Source of the DNA: Verrucomicrobia subdivision 3 bacterium UBA693
GTDB taxonomy: Bacteria; Verrucomicrobiota; Verrucomicrobiia; Limisphaerales; UBA8199
DNA: 29,896 nucleotides
Direction of reading: 5' to 3'
Assembly (NCBI GenBank): GCA_002298785.1
Contig: DBMR01000007.1
Coordinates: 1-29,896 of the forward strand
The notes below the pieces were generated by a model that was not told the DNA's origin, made no database searches, and saw nothing but the letters and a program-made list of their open reading frames with translations. Within the stretch, counting starts at the first letter, position 1. The number at the start of each line of letters is the position of its first letter. The position numbers and the translations under genes are program-made. This document shows, in pieces, positions 23,773-29,896 of this stretch.

Positions 23773-25047
23773 TTAGCGGCTTACGCGCAGCAACTGGCCA
23801 CCGCCACGTGACAAGTGGAGTTCGGCGCGCTTGCCTGCGGCGCGTGACCAGACGCCGGTAGCAGGATCGAAAAGTTCCAACTTCGATGGCCCCCGGATCC
23901 CGATGGTCGCTTCGGCCTGGTAGTCGAGGTTCACCACCATCACGTGCGTCGGAGTTTTCGCCTTCTTTCCCTTACCGGCCGGACCGAAATACCCCAGCAC
24001 CACGCCTTTGACCGGCTGGAGATTGGTGTAGCCCATACTGCGCACCGGAGGGTCGAGTTGAAAACGGGCATCCGCAGGCAGAGGTTGAGTTCCCTGGGGC
24101 AACATGCCGGCATGGTAAACTCCCAGCGAGGTCAGTGGCTGCAGTTCCCGAGCGAGAGACACGAACTCGCGATTGAGGGTTTTCAAGGTGTAAAAGAGCG
24201 GGGTAGGGGTGCCGTCGGCATGAGCGACGGCGCCCGTGTGACCCGGGCAGGAGTAGACGTAGTAGGAAATTCCCTGCGCGCCATACGCCACAGTAGTATT
24301 GACGAGATAACGGACCTCATCGCTGGTGGGCACGCGCATCGAGGGTGACCACGTGCAGGCCTGCACGATGTTCAGGAACGGCAGGCCGGCGTCCATCGCG
24401 GCGCGGCGGATCATCGCCAGGTTGAGGAAATAGCCTTCGTTGTCACCTTTCACCGAGAATTGGTAGTGGTCGTAACTGATGAGGCCGGGCTTTACGATGT
24501 CTACATATTGCCGCAGGTGCTCCCGGTAGGCGGTGACCACATCTCCCGGGTTGCCCAGTTGCTCATTGTTGGCGTAAGTGGGGAACAGGTTGATGTAGGC
24601 CAGATGGGCCGGATCGCGTTCGCGCAGGTAGCCGACGAGCTTGCCAAGGCCGGGGAAATTCGTGGCGTTGGGTTCATCGGTGATGAAGTAATCATACAGA
24701 GCCGGGTGCCGGCGCACGCGGGCGATCAGCGCATCCAATTTCTCGCGCTGCACTGGATCATCCAGCGTGGCGGGCGACAACAGGCCGTCGGTCAATTGTC
24801 CGCGCAAACCGTGTCTTTGGACCACGTCCAGTTCTTTCTCTCCGCACCAGACCAGGTTGAAACCGCCCTCGGCCATCTGGGCCGCAGTGGCGTCGGTCAT
24901 GGCCGGGCCGCACCAGTACGTGGCGATCGGTGTGCCCACCTTCCAGGCGGATGCGGACGGTTCCGCGCCGGTGGAATCCGAGGGACGAAAGGCAAACAGC
25001 ATTCCAACCAGGACACCCAGGCGAGCGAGCGATTTCGTCATAGTCAT
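23773..25047 (-). CDS. Secreted TIM-barrel glycoside-hydrolase-like protein
   Basis: A 424-aa protein with a signal peptide (SLARLGVLVGMLFAF) followed by a (beta/alpha)8-type region: PIATYWCGPAM, EGGFNLVWCGE, HPALYDYFITDEPN, AYINLFPTY, PGLISYDHYQF, FLNIVQACTWSP and GAQGISYYVYSCPG are successive strand-end motifs. The Glu in TDEPN is a plausible acid/base as in clan GH-A enzymes such as GH42. A C-terminal beta domain (HVMVVNLDYQAEATIGIRG) follows. The family number is not certain. ATG 25047 is chosen because it begins the signal peptide; ATG 25041 is equally possible. The longer in-frame extension upstream is not protein-like and would overlap the divergent gene. Confidence 0.7.
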   Translation of the reverse strand: MTMTKSLARLGVLVGMLFAFRPSDSTGAEPSASAWKVGTPIATYWCGPAMTDATAAQMAEGGFNLVWCGEKELDVVQRHGLRGQLTDGLLSPATLDDPVQREKLDALIARVRRHPALYDYFITDEPNATNFPGLGKLVGYLRERDPAHLAYINLFPTYANNEQLGNPGDVVTAYREHLRQYVDIVKPGLISYDHYQFSVKGDNEGYFLNLAMIRRAAMDAGLPFLNIVQACTWSPSMRVPTSDEVRYLVNTTVAYGAQGISYYVYSCPGHTGAVAHADGTPTPLFYTLKTLNREFVSLARELQPLTSLGVYHAGMLPQGTQPLPADARFQLDPPVRSMGYTNLQPVKGVVLGYFGPAGKGKKAKTPTHVMVVNLDYQAEATIGIRGPSKLELFDPATGVWSRAAGKRAELHLSRGGGQLLRVSR

Positions 25048-25234
25048 GAATAGTGTTTCAAACGAGTGGTCAAGGCATTGAGCGCCAGACGCGTCGAAAA
25101 GGCAACTGCAATGAAACAGCACGGCTCGGTGAAATTGCGTTCGTGCGCGAATCAGACCACAACCGGGAATGTGGTTGACTCCGACTCTCCGAGTTGAATG
25201 CTTACGGGAGCGCGGTTGTGACGGGCATGTGCAG

Positions 25235-26473
25235 ATGATACCGAGGCGTCGAGATTTCTTGCTGCTGGCGGCGGCCATTTTTGGCCTGGTGCTGCGGTGC
25301 CAACTGGCGGCCGAGGAACCGCGCCAAACTTCCGGACTCGACGTGAAAGCGGTGGAGCGCGCTCGCATTCTTGCGGCGGCCAAGGCCGCGCTCGAAGCAT
25401 CGCCGATCACGATCACGCGGTTCCCCGCCAAACTCAGCGAAGGCGGGCCGAACGATTTTTACTCGAATGGCGACTACTGGTGGCCCGATCCGGCCAAAGC
25501 CGAAGGTCTGCCTTACATCCAGCGCGATGGGGAAACCAACCCGGCGAATTTTGTCGCGCATCGTCGCTGTGTCATGCAACTGCGCGATGCGGTGGCGGCA
25601 CTGGGCGCGGCCTACCTGGTGACCGGCGAGGATCATTACGTCACGAAAGCGGCAGGCTTATTGCGGGTATTCTTCCTGGATCCGAAGACGCGGATGAATC
25701 CGCACTTGAAATACGCCCAGGCCATTCTCGGACGCACTCCGGGCCGCGGCGTCGGCATTATCGACACGCTCCATTTGGTCGAGATTCCGCCGGCGATTTT
25801 GGCGATGCGACGGTCGCCGGCTTTGCCGCCGGAGGTTCTCGCGGGCTTGAAGCAATGGTTTGCCGACTACACCGACTGGATGATCACGAGCAAGAACGGG
25901 CAGGAAGAGGCCGCCGCGAAAAACAACCACGCCGTCGCTTACTGGCTTCAAATTGCGACCTTTGCCAGTTTAACCGGCGACGAGGCTCGCCTGGCGGAGT
26001 GTCGGCGCCAGTTCAAAGCGGTGTTCCTCCCGAAACAAATGGCTACGGACGGCAGTTTTCCGGCGGAACTCAAACGCACGAAGCCTTACGGCTACTCCAT
26101 TTTCCAATTGGATAACCTCGCAGCTTTGTGCCAGGTCCTCTCGCGCCCGCAGGACAATCTGTGGCAGTTTGAATTGCCTGACGGACGCGGCATGCAGCGG
26201 GCGATGGCGTTTTTGTATCCGTTTCTGGCTGACAAGACGAAGTGGCCGCATCGGCCCGACATTAAGGCCTGGGCCGGTTGGCCGGTGCGGCAGCCATGCT
26301 TGCTCTTTGCGGGTTTGGCCCTGGACCAGCCGAAGTACGTGGACCTTTGGAAACGACTTCCGCCGGACCCCATCGACGCCGAAGTGCGCCGCAATATGGC
26401 CATTACCCAGCCGTTGCTGTGGATCGCAGCCGCCGGTGAAATCGGGCGTACCGCAGCTACCTCTTCACCATGA
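25235..26473 (+). CDS. Alginate lyase family protein (PF05426-like polysaccharide lyase)
   Basis: A 412-aa secreted protein with an (alpha/alpha)-toroid pattern. The N-terminus MIPRRRDFLLLAAAIF is a signal peptide with a twin-arginine-like motif. The family features NGDYWWPDP (79-87), GLPYIQRDGETNPANF, KNNHAVAYWLQ (229-239, with an Asn-His pair often catalytic in such lyases) and GSFPAELKRTKPYGYSIFQL are present. It may cut a uronic-acid polymer (alginate, glucuronan or similar; PL38 is one option), but the substrate is not certain. ATG 25235 is chosen over 25169 since it starts the signal peptide directly. It is divergent from the hydrolase-like gene, with 187 nt between. Confidence 0.83.
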   Translation: MIPRRRDFLLLAAAIFGLVLRCQLAAEEPRQTSGLDVKAVERARILAAAKAALEASPITITRFPAKLSEGGPNDFYSNGDYWWPDPAKAEGLPYIQRDGETNPANFVAHRRCVMQLRDAVAALGAAYLVTGEDHYVTKAAGLLRVFFLDPKTRMNPHLKYAQAILGRTPGRGVGIIDTLHLVEIPPAILAMRRSPALPPEVLAGLKQWFADYTDWMITSKNGQEEAAAKNNHAVAYWLQIATFASLTGDEARLAECRRQFKAVFLPKQMATDGSFPAELKRTKPYGYSIFQLDNLAALCQVLSRPQDNLWQFELPDGRGMQRAMAFLYPFLADKTKWPHRPDIKAWAGWPVRQPCLLFAGLALDQPKYVDLWKRLPPDPIDAEVRRNMAITQPLLWIAAAGEIGRTAATSSP

Positions 26474-26502
26474 CGCCTTCCCCACGGAAAGTGCGGCTGA
26501 TT

Positions 26503-28803
26503 TCATGGAGCCGTGATGTACCACCAGCCAGCGACTTTTGAAGGTGGTATGGTGGGATTCACCGAGCCCTTTCCCCAATAACAGTCCCAGTAATCCGAAA
26601 CATTTCCGGGACCGATTGGACCCATCGCCGCGGGTCGACCGTGGTCATCGTAACCGGCGAAGAAGGCGGCGATGAACCACGCACCGGTCACCGGTTGAGG
26701 AGGGATGTAGGGAGGCGCCAGCATGTAGCGGGCGAAGCCATATTCGAAGCTGCCATCGGCAACGGCTTCGCCAGAGTTGAACCCGGTGAGCACATGCAGC
26801 CCACTGAACGCCGGTCCCCACCGGTTCGGAGACGTGCCGACGGAACTGGTCTCGTCCAAGGCGTCGCAACAGTCCATCGCCATCCAATACAGGAAATCGT
26901 TCGGCCCCAGCGGCCCCCAGGAGTAACGGTAGTCGATCTTCAAATATTTGCTGTTCGAGGTGTTGGTATTGTTGATGACGTTAACCTGCACTGTCCACCC
27001 ATTGCCTGGTCGCGCCAGGCCGGCGGTGTTGTACTGGTCGCTCGTCGCTCCGGGCACGCTCGAGCAAAAGTAGTCCGGCGCGCCGTCGGTGTTGTTCAGG
27101 ACGATGCTGGCGGTGTTCACGCCGGAATAGTCCGCATCCCCGTGCACCCAGGGCGTGGACACATATACCCCGGGTGGAGTGGGCTCGATAAAGTCTCCCG
27201 GCCAGGCTGCATCTCCGTTCCAGCAGAAACTCTCGAAGCCGCCTCCGGGCAGGTGCATGCCCTTCTGCCACCCGATGCGGTCGACCCCAAACGAGGGCTC
27301 GTTGGGACTTTCGGTTCCGTAACAAACTTTGGGGGGGCCGGAGTACGGAGGGCGGTCGTGAATGATTTGAACCGGCACGGTGGTACTGTCGCTCGCCGAA
27401 ACTCCGTTGCGATCAACGACCGTGACGCCAATGGTGTCGGAGGCGGAAACATTCTGCGGGTTCAGCCGGAGACGGTAAAACGCGGATCCCGCCTGGCGGT
27501 CGATGGCGACAGTGTTGACCGCGTTGTCGGTGACGACCTGGCCATCAAAGGGGGCCCAGTTAGGTGAGGCGAGGTCGGAACAGGCCTCGAGGTTAAACCA
27601 CGGCGAAGGGTAAGGCCAACTGAGCTGAAACCCGCCTCCGACAACCGGGTTTAATGACAGCACCGGCGGCGCAATCCGGCGAGCGGGATTATAACTCACT
27701 GACGCGCCCGTGTTTTCGGAGACGGTGGGGTCCGAACCGGTCCATAGAAACTCATAGGGGCCGCTGCCGCCCACGACGGAAACGCTGGCGACTACCTGGG
27801 TGGTGCCTTGCGCCGACAAATGCACAGTGGGAACAAAATCGATGATGTCGGTGGCCGGCATCAGTCGGGTCTTAAGCGTCACCGGTGTCGTCTGGCCGGT
27901 CTCGGGATTGGTCAGGGTCATCGAACCGCTGCACGAGTAATAGGGCAGGATGGTACGCACGGTTGAAGCCGAGCCCGGATTCCGCCACGAGAAGAGCGGG
28001 GGCGCCCAATAAACCAGGCGCAGACTGACCTCGGCACCTGGCGGAAAGAGGGCCGCAGCGCGCGCGGACGCGTCCGCCGCCGGGATCAGTGGCACCTGGA
28101 TACCCGGCACCAATTGTCGGAAAGAGTAGAGGAGGCGAGTCACGCGCCCTCCAGTCCCAAAGGCCGCCTGGACCTTGGCTCCTGGTCCGATCAGAGGGTA
28201 GCCTCCGGGCAGCACAAACTGATAGTCCACAATCGTGTCGAGGAACTGGTTGTTGGAAACCACTGTGCCGGAAGAGTTGGTGTAATAAGCCATAAAGCGG
28301 GTGTGACCAAGGACCGGCGTGCCAAATTCCGGGACCAGCCCGGCTGCCGCGAGTCCGTTGGCGAACACCGACAGCGCGGCGTTGGTGTCCATCACTTGTA
28401 AATTGGCCAGGGCATCGAAGTCGATACCCTGAAACCGGATCGGGATGTCCGGGTACAGGTTCCGGGTGGAATCCAACAACTCGCTGACGATGGCGGGGTC
28501 CGTTACCGGAACACTAGGCACGGCGAGGTGGTTGGTTGGGTCGACGAACGTAACCAGGCCGTTCGTGCGCTCCACCAGGTTGGGGGGCAGGCCGAGGTAA
28601 TCCGCCAACGCGGCGCCTTGCGCGTCGGTAACACCCGTTTGCGTCACCTCGTATACGGGCAGAGTGCCAACCGCCTGAGCCATGGCCACCGGAACCGTGC
28701 CGCTCCACATGCTCAAAATAAATGATAGACACACGGGCCTCCAAAGTTCCCTGTGAACCCAATCACGCCCGAAGCCCCGACAAAATCTGAGGTGATGGTG
28801 CAT
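26503..28803 (-). CDS. Large secreted protein with DUF6345-like C-terminal domain
   Basis: A 766-aa protein with an N-terminal signal peptide (long n-region, then VCLSFILSMWSGTVPVAMAQA). Residues about 45-330 have no recognised name. A fibronectin-like segment in the middle ends in AGSAFYRLRL, a pattern common in verrucomicrobial secreted proteins. The C-terminal 300 residues resemble DUF6345: GGGFESFCWNGDAAWPGDF, WVHGDADYSGVNTASIVLN, FLYWMAMDCCDALD and NRWGPAFSGLHVLTGF, then AWFIAAFFAGYDDHG. A conserved Cys pair and His/Asp residues suggest an enzyme-like fold, but the function is unknown. It converges with the lyase gene at 26473. Confidence 0.75.
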   Translation of the reverse strand: MHHHLRFCRGFGRDWVHRELWRPVCLSFILSMWSGTVPVAMAQAVGTLPVYEVTQTGVTDAQGAALADYLGLPPNLVERTNGLVTFVDPTNHLAVPSVPVTDPAIVSELLDSTRNLYPDIPIRFQGIDFDALANLQVMDTNAALSVFANGLAAAGLVPEFGTPVLGHTRFMAYYTNSSGTVVSNNQFLDTIVDYQFVLPGGYPLIGPGAKVQAAFGTGGRVTRLLYSFRQLVPGIQVPLIPAADASARAAALFPPGAEVSLRLVYWAPPLFSWRNPGSASTVRTILPYYSCSGSMTLTNPETGQTTPVTLKTRLMPATDIIDFVPTVHLSAQGTTQVVASVSVVGGSGPYEFLWTGSDPTVSENTGASVSYNPARRIAPPVLSLNPVVGGGFQLSWPYPSPWFNLEACSDLASPNWAPFDGQVVTDNAVNTVAIDRQAGSAFYRLRLNPQNVSASDTIGVTVVDRNGVSASDSTTVPVQIIHDRPPYSGPPKVCYGTESPNEPSFGVDRIGWQKGMHLPGGGFESFCWNGDAAWPGDFIEPTPPGVYVSTPWVHGDADYSGVNTASIVLNNTDGAPDYFCSSVPGATSDQYNTAGLARPGNGWTVQVNVINNTNTSNSKYLKIDYRYSWGPLGPNDFLYWMAMDCCDALDETSSVGTSPNRWGPAFSGLHVLTGFNSGEAVADGSFEYGFARYMLAPPYIPPQPVTGAWFIAAFFAGYDDHGRPAAMGPIGPGNVSDYWDCYWGKGSVNPTIPPSKVAGWWYITAP

Positions 28804-28963
28804 AAAACCTGCTTTTGATAGACATTACACCATCTTACTATCGAACGCAAATCCGCCGGGGCCGGAGATCGTGCCGGGCGGATGATCAACATTTGCACCG
28901 GTGGAGACCGCGGTAAGGGGCCGCTCCGTCGGGGTCAAAGCCGGTGCTCGCTGAAATCAAAGC

Positions 28964-28986
28964 AAACCGCTGAGCGGGAGCGGTTT
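28964..28986 (-). terminator. Probable intrinsic terminator of the small lipoprotein gene
   Basis: An 8-bp perfect stem (28964-28971 with 28979-28986) and a 7-nt loop follow the lipoprotein stop by 7 nt; on the minus strand a T-rich stretch (GCTTTGATTTC) comes next. This fits a weak rho-independent terminator. Confidence 0.6.
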
Positions 28987-28993
28987 AGCTGGA

Positions 28994-29206
28994 TCAGCGT
29001 GGAGCCTGGTTGGTGACGGCCCTGATCGTGACGTTGGTCAAAGCGATGTTGGTGCCGTTCAGCCTGGTCGCGCCGAGGGCCCAGGTGGTATTGCCGTCAG
29101 AAATTGTTTTGGTTTCCGGGGCGGTGGGCGGAGCAGGCTTGGATTCCTGTTTGCAGCCCAAAGCCAGGACGAGGAGGGCACATCCAACTACATATATAAT
29201 TTTCAT
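28994..29206 (-). CDS. Small putative lipoprotein
   Basis: A 70-aa protein with a type II signal peptide and lipobox LALGC (C18). A short proline-rich linker (KPAPPTAPE) is followed by about 35 residues (TWALGATRLNGTNIALTNV) without a known domain. The ATG at 29206 directly begins the signal peptide. It is likely membrane-anchored. A hairpin terminator lies just downstream; the next gene on this strand begins about 190 nt further on. Confidence 0.65.
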   Translation of the reverse strand: MKIIYVVGCALLVLALGCKQESKPAPPTAPETKTISDGNTTWALGATRLNGTNIALTNVTIRAVTNQAPR

Positions 29207-29718
29207 TTCGTGTGTCGACGGTAAGCGCTAGCTCTTGATTTGCAGGAGCGTCACCCGCTTGGTCCGGTCATAGTTGACCAACGGGGAGGCGCCTCGTAAA
29301 GATCCTTTCAATCGTGGATATATGGTAGCCCAAAGTGATACAGAGGTAAGAAAGCATTGATCGAAGTTATCCTCCACGCGGAATCGGAAGAGTAACGCGG
29401 CGCGTCTGGCTAACAAACCCCCAGTGGAATCCAATAGCCAACCCACACCCCCACCACCACTCTTAGCCCCAGCGGGGCGGCACAGTGGGTAGCCGATGGT
29501 CTCGTGCCGCCCCGCTGGGGCTTGAAACGGTTCTTATTGAGATTGGTAACTATAAACATTCCGATCCCTTGGAGCTTTCCGAAAGGCCAACGCCCGGCCC
29601 GAGTAGGGTCGCACGACTGACATTCGGAATCCAACGGAGACGAAATCCCGGCGCCCAGTGCATGAACCGGGTTAAGCACCCGGATGGTAGCACGATTCAG
29701 TAGCATATATCGGCGCAG
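29207..29718. other. Non-coding region with a large hairpin repeat
   Basis: About 510 nt. Open frames here are short and unlike proteins; one on the minus strand (29228-29446) has no recognisable domain. The main feature is the 19-bp-arm hairpin at 29465-29522. The 12-mer AACTATAAACAT at 29548-29559 is shared with 1627-1638. Confidence 0.5.
29465..29522. repeat. Large perfect inverted repeat (19-bp arms)
   Basis: Arms 29465-29483 and 29504-29522 are perfect reverse complements around a 20-nt loop. The arm itself contains the palindrome GCCCCAGCGGGGC, so a branched fold is possible. It resembles the GC-rich dispersed repeats found in related genomes. Confidence 0.85.
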
Positions 29719-29895
29719 TTACGGCACAGCCAGCCAATTTGTCGTTCCATCTCCAGTCTTAATGGCTGCGCCTACGTTTCCGTTGGTGAATGAATCCACA
29801 CTGCCATCGCTGAATACAAGGTGGCCCTTCTCCAGATGGATTTCCTTGGTCCAACCAAGCGCGTCTCGCGCCGAGATAAATCCGGGGCGTGAGGA
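29719..29895 (-). CDS. Partial CDS: C-terminus of a prepilin-like (type II secretion pseudopilin) protein
   Basis: The frame enters from the right edge of the window and ends at a TAA (29719-29721), giving 58 C-terminal residues. It contains KGHLVFSDGSVDSF, similar to the HxxFxDGHV-type C-terminal motif of the abundant pseudopilin-like (DUF1559 or H-X9-DG related) proteins of Verrucomicrobiota and Planctomycetota, and ends TNWLAVP. The N-terminal prepilin signal lies outside the window, so the assignment rests on the C-terminal motif only. Confidence 0.65.
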   Translation of the reverse strand, partial: SSRPGFISARDALGWTKEIHLEKGHLVFSDGSVDSFTNGNVGAAIKTGDGTTNWLAVP

Positions 29896-29896
29896 A

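Noticed and set aside
25048..25431. A 128-residue N-terminal extension of the hydrolase-like protein
   Set aside because: The translation is not protein-like, it overlaps the divergent lyase gene, and a signal peptide begins at 25047.

Overview
The window is a GC-rich bacterial chromosome segment that reads like a member of the Verrucomicrobiota, possibly the Pedosphaera/Limisphaera side. The hints are many secreted or lipoprotein-type proteins with glycan-degrading folds, an RCC1-repeat protein, a DUF6345-like protein with a fibronectin-like segment ending in FYRLR, a prepilin-like C-terminus carrying FSDGSV, and families of GC-rich palindromic intergenic repeats. The taxonomic call is an inference from gene content. 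No rRNA, tRNA or CRISPR was seen.

Layout. 5-1599: a complete IS110-family insertion sequence whose ends form a 30-bp inverted repeat with one mismatch, with a 185-nt non-coding leader upstream of the transposase that could encode a bridge RNA. 1600-2147: no convincing gene. 2195-4393 (minus): glycogen branching enzyme glgB. 4562-6849 (plus): purS, purQ and a BaiN/HI0933-type flavoprotein. 7171-14323 (plus): a tightly overlapping seven-gene operon hdrC-hdrB-hdrA-mvhD-mvhG-mvhA-protease, a full set for a flavin-based electron-bifurcating HdrABC-MvhAGD complex with a group 3c-like [NiFe] hydrogenase and its own C-terminal maturation protease. 14871-17686: two paralogous secreted proteins bracketing an RCC1-repeat protein, then a short signal-peptide ORF. 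17782-19560: a secreted amidohydrolase fused to a CBM9-like domain. 19793-23101: a glycyl radical enzyme and its activase; the active-site residues match trans-4-hydroxy-L-proline dehydratase (HypD) at a constant offset. 23195-29206: a SHOCT-like lipoprotein, two copies of a dispersed repeat, a secreted TIM-barrel glycoside-hydrolase-like protein, an alginate-lyase-family protein, a large DUF6345-like secreted protein and a small lipoprotein. 29719-29895: the 3' end of a prepilin-like gene running off the window.

How it fits together. The hydrogenase/Hdr operon and the glycyl radical enzyme are both oxygen-sensitive and point to an anaerobic or facultative life. HypD would turn hydroxyproline (abundant in collagen and plant cell-wall glycoproteins) into pyrroline-5-carboxylate, which is then reduced to proline. 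Hdr-Mvh would oxidise or evolve H2 while coupling ferredoxin to a disulfide or another acceptor. The surrounding secreted lyase and hydrolase genes suit a polymer-degrading heterotroph. The native acceptor of the Hdr module in such a bacterium is the most open question in the window.
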